Source: Cocos nucifera (Eukaryota; Streptophyta; Magnoliopsida; Arecales; Arecaceae). From it: a stretch of DNA of 64,000 nucleotides. Each line of letters opens with the position of its first letter. Positions within the stretch are counted from its first letter, which is position 1. Made by a program: the position numbers and the translations under genes. A model generated the notes under the pieces. That model searched no databases, was not told the DNA's origin, and was given only the letters and a program-made list of their open reading frames with translations. Positions 1-12,109 of the stretch are shown piece by piece. Location of the stretch: positions 476,179-540,178 of the forward strand of contig QRFJ01001028.1 in the NCBI GenBank assembly GCA_006176705.1. The letters run 5' to 3'.

Positions 1-855
1 CTCCTTAGTCATTTGCACAATAAAGAATGGATACACTTGGCTTCTTCCCAACGACATCCAGACAATGAAAGTTTCTCTTAGTTGCGATCGACTACTTCAT
101 CAAATGGATCAAGGCCGAATCCTTAGCAAAGATTACTGAAGCCAAAGTACAAAACTTCATCTGAAAGTCGATTATTTGTAGATTTGGTCTGCCTCGAATT
201 CTTATTACAAACAATGAACGATAATTTATTGGAAAGAAGTTCACCGAGTTCTGTGAATGTTTGAACATCTTCCACAATTTTATGTTAGTAGGTCATCCAT
301 AAGTGAACGGTGAAGCAGAAGTGACAAACAGAACTTTATTGCAAGGCATCAAGATAAGGCTTGAAAGAGCAAGGAGGACTTGGATGGATGAGCTTTACCA
401 TGTCCTATGGGCATACTGAACTACTCAGAGGCTGCCAACTGGAGAAACATCATTCACTCTGGCTTTCAGAATGAAAGTAGTCATCCTGATAGAGCTCGAG
501 CTACCATCGGCACGGGTTGTAGCCTTCAACGAGCAATGTAATTCGCAAGACCTCAGAGCAAACCTCGATCTAATGGAGGAAAATGAGAAGAAGTCCAAGT
601 TTGGATGGCTACTTATAGACGAAAAGTGGTCCGCTACTATAACTCCAAAGTCAAAGGCAAAATATTCAAAGTGGAGGATTTGGTACTTCGACGAGTAGTC
701 GTTTCACAACCTCAAAACTAAGAAAAACTCACCCCAAATTGGAAAGATCCTTACGAAGTCAAAGAAGTCATCTGACTTGAAACTTACTACTCGGAGGCAC
801 CGATCTTCCATGCCCATGGAGCTCGAAGAACTTATGCATGTACTATCAATAATCT
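1..855 (+). pseudogene. Integrase C-terminal half, decayed (element 1)
   Basis: The reading frame aligns by eye with the integrase of element 2 at 15,100-15,965. It begins at the linker before the catalytic core (MDTLGFFPTT) and runs through the core to the C-terminal region. In the position of the second catalytic aspartate (ITDNG in element 2) it reads ITNNE, so the active site is lost. The Glu motif NGEAEVTNR is kept, which shows what element 2 lost at the same place. In-frame stops occur after SRQ, after NFI (TGA for the expected TGG), in the HP-VNGEAE motif (TAA) and after VLWAY. It cannot encode an active enzyme. Confidence 0.8.
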
Positions 856-954
856 CATTTCAATAAAATCTTCTTATTTTAATATCTTCGATCTTGGTGC
901 AAAACTATAATGATAGAAAATAGCCTTTCGAATTTTATCATTAGATGAAGTTAG

Positions 955-1610
955 CCCTGTTAGGAATAGGAGGAGAACCTCATCCTACCATTAAGCTAAA
1001 GCGAAGATCTCGGTTACTTAAGCCAGGATGTAGGGAGAGACCCCTTCAACGGTCCTTTTGTGCCCCTATAGTCCTGTTAAGAATAGGAGAAGAACCTCAT
1101 CCTAACATTGAGCTAAAGCAAAGACCTCGATTACTTAAGCCGGGATGCAGGGAGAGGCCCCTTCAATGGTCCTTTTGTGTCCCTATAGTCCTATTAGGAA
1201 TAGGAGAAAAATTTCGTCCTAACATTGAGCTAAAGCGAAGACCTTAGTTACATAAGTTGGGATGTGGAGAGAGGCTTTTTTAATGATCCTTTTGTGCTCT
1301 TATAGTCCTATTAGGAACATGAGAAAAATCTCGTCCTAACATTGAGCTAAAGCGAAGACCTCGGTTACTTAAGTCGGGATGCAGGAAGAGACCCTTTCAA
1401 TAGTCCTTTTGTGTTCCTATAGTCCTGTTAGGAATAGGAGGAGAACCTCATCCTAATATTAAGCTAAAGTGAGGACCTCGGTTACTTAAGTCGGGATGCA
1501 GAGAGAGGCCCCTTCAATGGCCCTTTTGTGTCCTTATAGCCCTGTTAGAAATAGGAGGAGGACCTCGTCCTAATATGAGCAAAATCGAAGGCCTTGCTAA
1601 CCTAAGCCGA
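955..1610 (+). repeat. Tandem array, ~118-bp unit, six copies (element 1)
   Basis: Six diverged units start near 961, 1,078, 1,195, 1,311, 1,428 and 1,547. Each opens with a module of the form TTAGGAATAGGAGGAGAACC and closes its stem with TCCTAA, giving a 6-bp outer stem (TTAGGA/TCCTAA) and an inner GAGG/CCTC pair. Related units occur in elements 2 to 5 at the same place between pol and the PPT. The 100-aa frame across the array is only repeat sequence. Confidence 0.85.
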
Positions 1611-1988
1611 GAAAAAAATAAAGAAAGGAGGGCCCATCCAGTGGTCCCAAATGAACCTCCAACCTAAAGCAAAGAGAAGAGAGAAACCCTATCATCGATC
1701 CTTACACATATTTCTCCTATAATTACTTGACCGTATGAGGTGCAAGAAGAAAAATCGCTACCGGGTCTACAAAAAAAATCTTGAATAGGCATCCACAACA
1801 ACCACTTTATTAGAAGACAACGCAAAGAAAAATAAAGTGAAGAAAATACAGCCACGAGCAAGCTTCGAATTCGTGCGAAATAAAAATAACAAAAAATATA
1901 CTATTTTATTATAAAAATAAGTTCATTACAAGCAAAACATAGATCGATAAGATAGATTACACTAAAAAAAATAAAGATCGTCAAAATC

Positions 1989-2858
1989 CTAGGAAGGATC
2001 GGACTCCTTCGGACTGGTGGCCATTACTAAAGATTCCTTTAAACGATCAACCTCCTTCTTGAGCTCTCTCTGTCTCATCATGTTATCGTGGAACATCCTG
2101 TCGGCTTAGTGGTAGTTTTTCTCTGACTCTCACAGCCTCTCCCTCAGGACCTCGGACTCGACCTCTGCATCCTTGGTGGCATGACGCTAACAAGTCAGCT
2201 CGAGCTTCAACCACTGCACCTCAGTCTTTTCCGCACCGACCGACTCCAAGAGTTCGTCAATAGTCCTCTTTAAGAAGGCAATCTCATCGGCCTCCCTGCT
2301 TATACCAGCCCGAAAGCCATCATCAAATCAGTGCTAGAGTCGGGCTACTTCGTCGTTGGAGGCATGAAGCTTTTGTTCTAGCTTGGATATCCTATCACTC
2401 CAGCCCAATCGGTAAGTCTCATATGTGAGCTCAGCATCATGTAGCTGCTTCTAAAGTATGGAGAATCTTGTCAACCAATCCCACTCGAATCATGCCTTAT
2501 CAGAGGACCACGATGAGCTCCCCTCCAAAAGTTGAATCTTCTCCTTCGTCGTCTTGAGTTGAGTCTCGAGGGAGCCGATCTTTACCATCAGCGCCTAGGA
2601 TTTGTCACTTGCATTCTTTCGGAGTTCGGCCAGCTTCCTCTCAAAGCTCTCCTTCTGAATGCTGAAACTCACAGAGTCTTTCATGTGCAAGTTTCGAAGG
2701 CGGATGATCTCTTTGGTCGCCTCCGAAGCATTCTTCTATAAAGCTTGAAGATCGTCCTCAATCTTCTTCAGATAATGGACTTCCTTTCTCAGGCTTTTTA
2801 TTAAAGATTTCAAGAGAACCTTCTGAGGTAGTGGATCAGCGTTGATGGGAGATTGCAT
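1989..2858 (-). pseudogene. Antisense coiled-coil ORF of element 1, decayed
   Basis: Read on the minus strand from an ATG at 2,858 to a TAG ending at 1,989, one frame of about 289 codons stays recognisable, although it is broken by roughly eight stops, mostly TAG. The product is rich in Lys, Glu, Leu and Arg with heptad-like spacing (segments such as LRKEVHYLKKIEDD and KLEQKLHASNDEVARL), which suggests a long coiled coil. It lies directly downstream of the other antisense segments. It may be the C-terminal part of the same antisense gene or a second ORF. The function is not known to me. Most stops sit where Gln would fit, consistent with CAG-to-TAG changes. Confidence 0.6.
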
Positions 2859-2960
2859 TCGAAGTACAAAAAATGCTCAAAGGTATAGATAAAAAAAAAA
2901 TTCACTTTCATTTAATCAAAATTTTGAGTACAAAATCTATAAAGAAAAAAAAATATACAA

Positions 2961-4163
2961 CTACTCGAGGATTTCAATCTCAGGAGAGACGACGGTAGAC
3001 AAAGCCAGAGTGCTCTCGACTACCTTGGGTTTTTGAACTAGCTCAGACGCCTCTGCAGCAGGTTCGGATGGACCAGAAGCAGGCTCGACGAAGGAAGGAT
3101 CGACTACGGCATTGGACGATCCTGCTTCTGCACCATCCTCCTCCAAAAATTCGAGGTCAAGCTCGAGGAACCTCCGGGCCACCCTACCTTTGCAGAGCTT
3201 GAAGCCTTTGATGAACGTCTGCTAGTCGAAGGTGATATTTAGGTCCTTCATTTCAGGGGAGGCCTTGAACTCCTCCATTGCCCGAACCACTGCCTCTAAG
3301 ATTGACTTCGATATTTGAGCCTCCAGACCAGCGACCCTCCCCTTGGCTTCTTGCCTCCTCTCCTCCTTTAGGGCCAGCATCGCCTTGAGTCCGGTTGAGA
3401 CAAATTCCTCCTTTCGAAGTGCGTTGCGTAGGCTCTTATTTTTCACCATCTTCTCTCCCGCGAGATGCTCAGCCTCGACAGCTATAGCCTGAAGGCGATT
3501 AATCTCCGCTTGAAGGCCTTCCTGGACATTCAGCATCTCTGCCTCCAGACGATTTGTCCTCTTCAGATGGGCAAGCATGTGGTGGCCCGACTGCCATAAA
3601 CAAATCGCTATAAAGTAAAGAAAGAAAGGACGAGAAAATGAAAAAAAGTATGGCAAGATGATTACCCTAAGGACAGTCTCGAGAGACTCCCGGACGAACT
3701 GCCTCTGGTCAAGGTCGGCCAGGTGATCCACTTCCTCTGGCCAGACGAACTTGTCTATTAGGTTTTGGATGATATCCGAATTATCGAAGGGGTCCGTCCC
3801 CTGGTCATCACCACTGCTCTGATCGGGCTTGTCCTAACACGTCTTGCGGGCCTTTTTCATAATGGCTGCTTTTTCCTTCCTCCTCTTTTTTCATTCGTCA
3901 GCGGAGGGATCGGGTGCGCAATCCCTGGTGGGGAGATTCGCGGGCTTGAGGGGAAGAGATTCCCCTTCTACGATGTTGGCAAGTATGGTCGGAACGACCT
4001 CATTTCTGAGGCGGACCTCGGGAGCAACATCGGCGACAGCAGGAGCCGCAAGGTTGAAGGCCCCGACCTTCATCTGCTTCGAGCCTTCATTTGGAGCCTT
4101 CCCCTTCCTCTTCTTCTGGGCATACAGACCCTTGGCGAGTTTCTCTACGGCATTGGTATTCAT
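2961..4163 (-). pseudogene. Antisense gene of element 1, middle and 3' exons
   Basis: On the minus strand one frame runs from 4,163 to 2,961 with three in-frame stops (near 3,888, 3,837 and 3,220). Residues include a Lys/Arg-rich segment, an acidic stretch, a coiled coil (from about 3,560 to 3,260) and an acidic, Pro/Ser-rich C-terminus ending EIEILE. A 75-bp intron-like segment at 3,591-3,665 starts GTAATC and ends GGCAG on the minus strand. Its length is a multiple of three, and its removal joins the sequence ETVLR to SGHHM and drops a hydrophobic Phe-rich insert. Similar proteins are annotated in plants as putative transposon proteins in antisense regions of Tat elements. That family assignment is from memory and was not searched. 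Confidence 0.6.
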
Positions 4164-4211
4164 TTCTACGACAGAGAAAAATGTATGGTCAACCGAAGTT
4201 CATACGAAACT

Positions 4212-5012
4212 TCATAAGAATTCATATGCATGTATGTATGCACGACTAATACCGGCAGGGTCTAGAGGACTCAAATCGAAGTTGAATAAAATTTGTTCCC
4301 TCAAAAGGTCTGGAAGAGGAGGAGCTCGGTACGCCTTGAGTCGATTAGAAGATTCAAGGTCAGGTCCGTCTAAACTAGGGGCTCGATGGATAGATTCTTT
4401 AAGGAAGCCCCAAGGAGGAATGTCAAGCAGCAAGGTGGGGCATCGAATAAAGAAATACTTCTCCTTTCAGTTATGAATAGAAGAATGAGCGTCTTTTAGC
4501 AATCCCTTCTTGTCGAACTGGGGGGAGAAATACCATCAGTCTTTTGCGAAAGGATGGCATTTGAAGGTGTAGAAATTTTGGAATAACGAGACTGTCGGTC
4601 GAACTTCGACCAGATGATGGAGGAAAAAGAAATCTATGACGAACCGAAAGGAGTTCAGTACGACGGAGGTGAAGAAGATGTTCACAAATTAGAAGAGAAA
4701 AACTATAAAGAGGGGCAGTGAAAGCCAAAGCCCGACACATAAGGTCTCTAAGTATAAACAAAATCGACTGATCGGAGGAGAACTGGCTCGATCATTTGAA
4801 CTAGAAAGTTCAAGATCGTATTTTGGAGGGATCTCATATTGAATACGGATCAGAGAAAGATCATTCGAAGTAAGAATGGACGAGATGGTGTCTGAAATAA
4901 AGGACGAGTGAGATATGTTCCTAGGTTTGACCTCAGTCAGGGGTGCAGGATCTAGGAAGGTCGGTTCAGGTGAGTCCCAAGAATCGATGGAGTGAAAGAT
5001 TTCGAAAGACAT
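4212..5012 (-). pseudogene. Antisense gene of element 1, N-terminal exon
   Basis: A minus-strand frame opens with ATG at 5,012 and runs 107 aa. After at least one frame change it continues through a part reading LLDIPPWGFLKESIHRAP and LPDLLREQILFNF. The motifs IPPKYDLEL, SSPPISRFCLYLE and LWLSLPLFIVFLF match the general pattern of the N-terminal domain of the putative plant transposon proteins found antisense in gypsy elements (recognised by eye). The following exon starts near 4,163, so a second intron of unclear borders probably lies around 4,160-4,215. The gene is decayed in this copy. Confidence 0.55.
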
Positions 5013-5321
5013 TTAGATCAAAATAAGATCCTAGAAAAATCCTCAAAAAATAAAAAAAAATATAGGATAAATACTGCTACAGAGAAATCGGAAGAGCAAG
5101 AAGCTAAAAAAGTATGAATACCCAAAGAGAAGGGTTGGAAAACTGACCTAAGCTATTTGGAAAGGACGAAAAGATGTTGAATGCGATGAGAACTAGTCGA
5201 AAGGATGCTCGGAATCCGAGAAGATGAGGGAGGAAGCTAGAACCCTTGGGAGGAAGAAGAACAGGGACTGAAGGAAGAAGAAGACTCGAGCAAGAGTGAC
5301 TTTCGGATGGGAGGAGAAGGC

Positions 5322-5329
5322 CTTAAATA
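5322..5329 (-). promoter_or_regulatory. TATA-like box for the antisense gene
   Basis: On the minus strand the sequence reads CGACTATTTAAGGCC, about 310 bp upstream of the antisense ATG at 5,012. The downstream stretch is a pyrimidine-rich leader-like sequence. The position just inside the 3' LTR would let the antisense gene be transcribed independently of the LTR promoter. Inferred from position and motif only. Confidence 0.4.
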
Positions 5330-5627
5330 GTCGAAAGAAGGCCCGAGGCAGTTATGATTGCGAGTCGCCTTCGATCGATCTATGTGCACCGCGTGTTCCA
5401 CTCATCCTGGTCGGGGAGTGGCAATGGGCAAATCTTTAATTATGTCGTACCTAGGACAGTGTTGCAGTAGAAAATTTGAAGGACCATTTTCTCGAAGTCA
5501 TTTCGAATTTAAAGAGCTTCGATGCCAGTGTGGTAAATGCCAAAACATCTCATTCTGACGAGTGTGGAAAGCTAAAAGAAATTCGGCAGCCACATCTACA
5601 CTCCCTTTCTTCGAATTTTGAACTCGA

Positions 5628-5642
5628 AAGTGGGAGGACTAT
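5628..5642 (+). other. Polypurine tract of element 1
   Basis: The purine-rich GAAAGTGGGAGGACTAT lies immediately before the LTR start TGTTGG. The equivalent in other copies is AGTGGGAGAACTAT (element 2) and AGTGGGGGGACTAT (element 4), which identifies it as the plus-strand priming site. Confidence 0.75.
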
Positions 5643-6602
5643 TGTTGGAGGCGAATCTGCTCCTGTCGAAGTCCTACCAGATATCTGATTGCTGAATGAT
5701 CCCATCCGATAGCGATGATCAAGATTGACCCTTGGCTGAATTCGCAAGATCCCTCCGAACCTCACCTAGATGAGCTTGAATGGCAGGGGTGGCCGAGATC
5801 CTCCATCCTAGGCAGTCAGCTCTCCCTAATCGTAAGTCTTTCAAACTTCTCCTTCAGCCAGACTTCTCCATCCCAGGCAGACTCCTTTCGACATTCCTCT
5901 AGCCGACCTTCCTCGATCACGAGTCTTCCAAATTTCTCTTTCAGTCAGACTCCTTTTGGACTTTACCCTCAACCAGACTCCTCCGTCGATCGAACTTCTT
6001 CCGAGTCCTTCCAGCAGACCTCCTTTTGAATTTCTCCAGTGGACTTCCGAACCCCTTCCGACCAAACTTCATACAGTCGCTTGGGAGGGCCTCTACGCCT
6101 AGCGTATCCAGCAATCTGCACAGCATAAATCCATTTACACATAGACAATCCTGAAGGAGTCCAAATTTCTCTAAAATTGATGAAACTTGAAGCTCTTCGC
6201 CGTCAGCGCCTTCCTCCTCCGAACTTCAACTATTTAATCCCAATGGACTGGCACGTCACGACAACAAATACCATCCTCCATAACTAACTCCATGTGGCCT
6301 TGAATGGCCCACTATTCAACAGTTACGACCGTCACCATCAGTTTATTACATGCTCCGTCTATAAAAAGAATCCTCTAGGTACGTTTTTTCTGAGCACTCT
6401 TCTTCTTTTCGATACTCTGCCACTTTTTTTTCTAAGCATTCCATTTCTGTTGGCCGAAAGAACTGATTTGATTGTCGGAGGGTCTTGTCGGAGCCATCAT
6501 CTCCGACTTCGAACGAGACTTGTCTTGCAGATCACCGATGGCGGCCTCATTTTCTTCGACTTTAGCCTCGAATCCAGCATCAATCAGATTTCATACTAAT
6601 AT
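5643..6602 (+). repeat. 3' LTR of element 1
   Basis: It starts TGTTGGAGGCGAATC and ends near CTAATA, replacing the usual GCGTCAACA. A TATA box (TATAAAAAG) lies at 6,360-6,368. The R/U5 region keeps the family motif GTCGGAGGGTCTTGTCGGAG near 6,475. Length is about 960 bp. The 3' border is less certain because of decay. Confidence 0.75.
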
Positions 6603-9266
6603 ATTTTAAGATAGATATTTTTATAGTAAAATACAATGAAAAATACCAAGGTTAAATAGAAAATCCACTCACCTTAGTTATTTACGGCACTATTCTGGTT
6701 ATTGATTCACCTAAAGCACCTTTTGAGCTTTCTTCCCCTTCTATCAAATTGATAGACACATATTAATACCAGGGTATATGATATGATATATGGATATGAG
6801 AATGTATGCTTTGCTCTTATACATACTCTTTATCTCTTCGAACTATTATTTTGGTTCCATCTTGATTGCCTTAGTTTAGGTTTAGCGGTTCCTCAACATA
6901 ACTCAACAATTTCCACCAATTCCTAATAATTTTTTCCTTCATAATTTATCTTAAATTCAGACAAATCATGACTTAAATTCTGAAGCACTTCAATTAATTC
7001 GAAGAAAAGAGAAAAATATCAAAACCTTACATCCAACTCAAGTTTCAATTCATAATTTAATTTTCCAAAACATCAAATCTGAAAATCAATCTTCCAAAAG
7101 TCAATTTAAATCTTAATTAAGGACTAGAATCCTTACCTCAAACAGTTAAAGCCCTGCTGAAATAAAAATAGACTTTTTCCGTTTCCTACGAGCAGCAGCT
7201 CCGCATTCTTCAAATTAATTTCTCAACAACTCATCCTTTTTAAGCTAATTTTTTTCTAAATTTTGGCTGATTATTTTGATACCTTCTCTAGATCTCTCTT
7301 CCTCTCTAATCTTTCTGTTTTGGCTAAAGAGCAGCAGCAGCAGCAGCAAGGGGAACCGATGGCTAGGCTTGGAAGTGAACAAACTAAGAAAAAAAAGTGT
7401 CAGTCAAATTCCGGAAATGCCAACACAACATTCTCTTTCAAACCCCTTAATTTTTCTTGCCAAGTGTCTCACTCTTAAGAAGCCGGCATATGGGGATCTT
7501 TTAGTTGGTGCTAAGAGGCTTTTTAATTCTTTATTTATGTCTAATATACTACTGAGTTGCCCCACAAATTTTTTTTTTTTTAAAATAAAATTTAAAATAA
7601 TCTGAACCCACTGTTTTCTATGCCCGAGTTGACTTTTTGAGTCAACTCACCATCCTAGCATGCCAAATTTAGCTTTCTGACATGCCCTGTATCATTAAGA
7701 GAGTGGGCTCGGAATGAGGCGGAGTTGACTCGTCTAAGAATAGAAGCTAAAATAGATGCAAAATTCATTCTTTCAAATTGCTAAATATATGTATACAAAA
7801 TCTAAAATATTCCTCTTCGTATTAATTCATTCTATGCTTAAAAATTATCAAAATTTAACTCCAATAATATAATCTTAAATCTAAATTTATTAATTATTAA
7901 TTTAACTTCTCAATCATTTTACTTTCTAATTCAACCATCAAATTTATGCTTTATTACTACCATCTAATTTATACTTAAATGTCCAAACATGCTATAGGTG
8001 AAATGCTGTGTCGTGAACATGTGGATGCTTAAATGCTAATGCAAGTTTCTTTAGCTAATGCTTGTTGATTTCGAATGTTATAAAGAGAAACTAAGAGAAT
8101 GAAATAAAGTTGCCTAGATGATACGGCACCCCAATCAATTTGATTAAAATAATTTTATTAAATTATAATTAAATTAGTTATAGATAATAGTACTCAATCT
8201 GTCCAGCGAAGAGTGCCAACATGTTGCTTGGAAATCATGGTCCATGGTTCAATATCTTTCGTCAAGATCGATCAAGATTACTTAGAGTTTTTTTTTAGAT
8301 CCAAAAAAAATCTTAGGAGAGAGATAATACAGAGAGAAAATTTTAGAAAAAAAATAGAGAGAAAAAAAATGAAGAGAAAAATAATTTTAAAAATTTTTTA
8401 TAAAAAACTCTATCTTTCTTCCTAACTTATTTATTTATTTATTTATTTTTATTTTTTTTATTTTTTCATTTTTTTTTTTTTTTTCTCTTTCTTCCCTTGG
8501 TTCGATGGTGAAACGGAGGATTACCTCCCACTTTTATCTTTTTCCTTTTTTTTCTTCCCAAAGATAGGGAGAGCATCCACGATGATGGTAGCCATGCCCA
8601 GAGGACCGGCACCAGGAGACCACGAGATGGTGGTTGATGACCAACGGCATGATGGCTGGAGAAGAGAAAAAAGACCAGGATTCCAGGAAGAAAAATAGGA
8701 TATACAACACGGTTTAGATTTTCGAAAGAACTCCAACGATTACTGGCTGGAAACTATGATCGTAGAGCTTGAAAAGATGGAATTCAAAATCAATTAGACG
8801 GTTAACGAGTCTTTAGTTTTGTTTTAGATGAGATTTGGAGGTTACTCAGTAGATGGCGTTTGGTGAATATTTGAACCACTCGCCGGCGAACTCCAATATG
8901 AAATGAAGCGTTGTTGATGGTGGTTGAAAGGAGGCTATGATGGTTTAAATAAAGCCAAAACCCAGCTCCTCTAATCTCTCTCGACACCGATATCTTCTGG
9001 TGAATCGAGAGGATCGGGAGTCCTCTTCCGATTTTTTTTTTTTTTTTTTTTTTAAATTTATTTATTTATTTTATTTTTATTTTTATTTTTCTTGGTCAGC
9101 TGGGCTGATCAAGTGGGCCAGGGGCTAGGTTGTCACACGTATGGCATTGGATGGGAAGTAATTTCAAGGGATCAGAAGAAAGCAATCTAACCACAGACTA
9201 CTTGAAATAGAAATATATTAATCAAAAAAATATGAAGCAGAAAATAAAAAAGATATACTATAAAAT
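6603..9266. other. AT-rich intergenic DNA with minus-strand LTR relics
   Basis: No host gene is visible. At 9,098-9,135 the minus strand begins TGTGACAACCTAGCC, which resembles the start of chromovirus-type gypsy LTRs. A TATTTAAACC box follows on the minus strand near 8,943-8,952, and a similar LTR-like stretch lies around 7,140-7,720. Borders and target duplications could not be found. A short AGC microsatellite lies at 7,330-7,348, and poly-T tracts occur near 8,465 and 9,035. Short frames here have no recognisable domains. Confidence 0.4.
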
Positions 9267-9271
9267 TTTAG

Positions 9272-10373
9272 TGTTGGAGATAAATTTCGCTCTTGCCGAA
9301 GTCCAGTTCGATGCTCTATTTAATGCAACCAGTAGCCGCAGAAGAGCTTTAACGGACGGATCTTAGTCGAACCCCTTTAGCCGACCGAACTTCTCAGCAG
9401 CCGAGCTCCTTCGGACTCCCAGCATCCGGACCGAACCCCTTCAGTCAGTCGAACTCCTCAGCGGCCGAGCTCCTTCGAACCCCTTCAGCCAGCCGAACTG
9501 TCTAGCGGCCGAGCTCCTTGGACTCCTAGCAGCCAAGCTTTAGCCAAACCCCTCAGCGGCCGAACTTCAGTCGGACTCCCGTAAGAATCGAACTCTCTCC
9601 ACGCCCTTCCAGCCAGACGCCTGCAAGAGCCGAACTTCCTTCAGACATCTCTTTCGATCGAACTTCTTCAAGAGCCGGACTTCCTCCAGACATCTCCTTC
9701 GATCAGACTTTTTCAGGAGCCGGACTCCTCCCAGACATCCCCTTCGATCGATCGAGCTCCTTCCGAACTCCTCAGCGGTCGTCCTCCGGCCGAACTCCTT
9801 GGCAGCCGCATAGCTTCAGCCAGACGCCTACGACAGCCGAACTCCTTCCGAGCTTCCTCTTCAGGAGTCCGAACTCCTCCGAAATGGGTACATGTCGAAG
9901 CTCTTCAATCCTTCATTCGGCCCCGAGTGGCTCAATATCAAGATAGCTGCAGCCATCACAATCAGTCCGCCGCAAGCGACAGCAATCCGCTATCAGGCGG
10001 CGATGGCTGTCACCATCAACCCACTGCAGACGGTGCCTTTCCCTGGGACTGACTCCGCCGAACCTCGAGTGGCCCGCCAGTACGCGGCTACAACTGTCAC
10101 CATCAAGCTCCATCTATAAAAAGGACCCTCCAGATACGCTAACTTTAATCTCTGATCTCTAAGCACTAAGCTCTCCTTTTCTTCTCTAAGCTCTGTGGAA
10201 CTCATTCCCGAGCACTCTATTCCTACTGGCCAGAGCTGACTTGATCGTCGGAGGGTCCTGCCGGAGCCACCCCCACCGGCTCCGAACAGAACTTTATTTT
10301 GCATATCTCCGACGGCGACCTCGTCCACCACTGCTCCAGCCAATTCCGACGATGACCAGATTTTGCGTCAACA
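9272..10373 (+). repeat. 5' LTR of element 2
   Basis: It runs from TGTTGGAGATAAATT to GCGTCAACA (1,102 bp). It has a TATA box TATAAAAAGG at 10,115-10,124 and the R/U5 motif GTCGGAGGGTCCTGCCGGAG near 10,247. The U3 contains many irregular degenerate repeats based on GCCGAACTCC. It pairs with the 3' LTR at 17,763-18,865. Confidence 0.93.
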
Positions 10374-10395
10374 GATTGACGCTAGAAGGAGGGCA
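10374..10395 (+). other. Primer-binding region of element 2
   Basis: The sequence right after the LTR reads GATTGACGCTAGAAGGAGGG. The same region in element 5 (56,770) reads GATTGGCGCTAGAGGAAGGG. The shared TTGGCGCTAG core at the tRNA 3'-end position marks it as the minus-strand priming site. I do not assign the tRNA. Confidence 0.6.
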
Positions 10396-10494
10396 ACCTT
10401 ATTCTTAAAGGAGTGCTCGGTAATGATTTCTCTCTTCCCACTTTGAAGATCTCTCTTCTTCCTCTCCAGAATTCCTTCCCAAAAAAGAAAAAAA

Positions 10495-11950
10495 ATGTCC
10501 CCCAGGAGGGCCTCGACCCGGCGATCGACGGCCTCCGCGGTTCGATCCCGTTCGGATCCGTCCGCTCCCACTCCAGCCTCAGCGACCCAGGTTTCCTCTA
10601 TAGCCGCGTGGATGCAGAGCAGTTCAACCTGCTCGTCCAGCAGGTTCGTGGTCTCATGGAGGCAGTACAGGCGGTGCAAGCCATTCACCAGCAGGCTCCA
10701 GTACTAGCTCAATCGGTGCGAAATTCTCTAGAGCCATGTGGCCCCATCCAGGGGCGACCGACATGGGCTACCCGACCTCCAATCCCCGAAAGAGGAAGGC
10801 AACGGAGGGAGAGCCCTTGCTCGAACCGTGGCTCGACCCAGGGCGAAGCTTCGCACCCATTCTGTAAGAAAACCTTAGAGATGAGAGACCGCGAAGATCT
10901 CTTGGATCAAAGGCTCTTAGAAATGAGCCGACGAATCGAAGAACTTCATTACACTCCCTCCTCATGTGGTAATGATATCTGCATTGACCCCCCTTTTTCG
11001 CAAAAAATCATGCAGGAACCAGTCCCATCGAACTTCAAGCTCCCGCAGTTCGAGAGCTATGACGGGACCACCGATCCGATCGACCACTTAGAAGCCTTCG
11101 GGACAACAATGTTGCTCCATGGTGCGTCAGATGCTATCCTATGCTGGGCTTTTCCCTCTATCCTTAGGGGGTCGTTAGGAACTGGTACTCGGCGCTCAAG
11201 TCGAGTACCATCTTATCGATTGACCAGATGAGTCAACGGTTCGTGGCCCACTTCGTCAGCAGTCGGCATCCACGTCGAGGTTCGAATTCCTTAATGGCCA
11301 TCAGGCAGAAGGAGGGAGAACCCATTCGGGCTTACGTCATCCGATTTAATACTGCCGCATTGGAGGTCTGAAACTTGGATCAGTCAGTTGCCATGGCCGC
11401 TCTCAAGGGCGGCCTTCAGAAGAATGGCTTACTGTTCTCCCTGAAAAAGAAGTATCCCAGAGATTTTGCCGACATGCTAGCTCAGGCCGAAAGTTATGCC
11501 CGAGCAGAAGAGGCCTTCGAGGCTAAAGACGATGAAGCCAATGGCAAGAGGCAAATCGATGGGCCAAGTAGGCCTGCCGAAGAAAGAAAGCAGACTGAAG
11601 CTCGACCGCGTTCCTGGACTCCCCCTGGTCGCGGGTGAGCCCGAACTCTCCCTCAAGCTCGGAGGCAGAGAAGCCCCGATGGAAGGGCACGCCGAGGTTT
11701 CCCCAAGTGCTGAAGTTCTCTCCGACGACGATTTCACAACTACGCCCCCCTTAATGCCCCGAAGACCCAAGTACTGATGAAGATCCGAGAATGACTTCCA
11801 AGATCGGAGAGAATGCGTTCCCATCCTAGCTAGCGCAATCCCAACAAGTTCTGCCTTTACCATCACGACCACGATCATGACACCGAGGAGTGCATCCAAC
11901 TCCAGGACGAGATCGAAGAGCTCGTTAGGTGAGGCAGACTCAGCCGATTT
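10495..11950 (+). pseudogene. gag of element 2, frameshifted
   Basis: The structural capsid protein starts MSPRRASTRRS at 10,495, a start conserved in elements 4 (MPPKRAST) and 5 (MPPRRAST). A one-base loss near 10,607 moves it into the frame that carries EQFNLLVQQV and the capsid core (KLPQFESYDGTTDPIDHLEAF, 11,040-11,100). A second shift near 11,170 precedes the segment equivalent to NWYSALKPSTILSFDQMSQQ, and further changes lie near 11,640. The end has a His/Cys segment (CLYHHDHDHDTEEC, ~11,850-11,895) in the place of a zinc knuckle, followed by LQDEIEELV. The order fits the Retrotrans_gag family followed by a nucleocapsid-like tail. Confidence 0.85.
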
Positions 11951-12109
11951 CTGCGAAGACGACCTGAGGAGCGGGAAGATCTGTTGGGAGCGTTACCATC
12001 AGGTGGGGGAAACTAGCAAGAAGATCGACCGCCGCTTGGCGTCATCAACACTATCTCAGGGGGACTTCAATAAGGAGAGGCCAGCGGATCCGAGGGATCG
12101 GTGAAGAGA

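Larger units (their letters stand above)
1..6602 (+). mobile_element. Element 1: Ty3/gypsy Tat-type LTR retrotransposon, 3' part
   Basis: This is the 3' portion of a plus-strand Ty3/gypsy element cut by the window edge. In order it has decayed integrase, a six-unit tandem array, an antisense gene, a purine-rich tract and one LTR. The integrase and LTR closely resemble those of element 2 (9,272-18,865). A gene antisense to pol and placed between integrase and the 3' LTR is a known trait of the Tat clade (for example Grande and Retand). No target duplication can be tested because the 5' end lies outside the window. The element looks old, with many stops and frame changes. Confidence 0.85.

Noticed and set aside
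3765..4476. Plus-strand frames of 150 and 210 codons
   Set aside because: They are shadows of the antisense gene of element 1, which has the better domain pattern on the minus strand.
8213..8987. Short frames of 60-71 codons
   Set aside because: They fall in LTR-like and low-complexity DNA (poly-T, A/G-rich) and have no domain.
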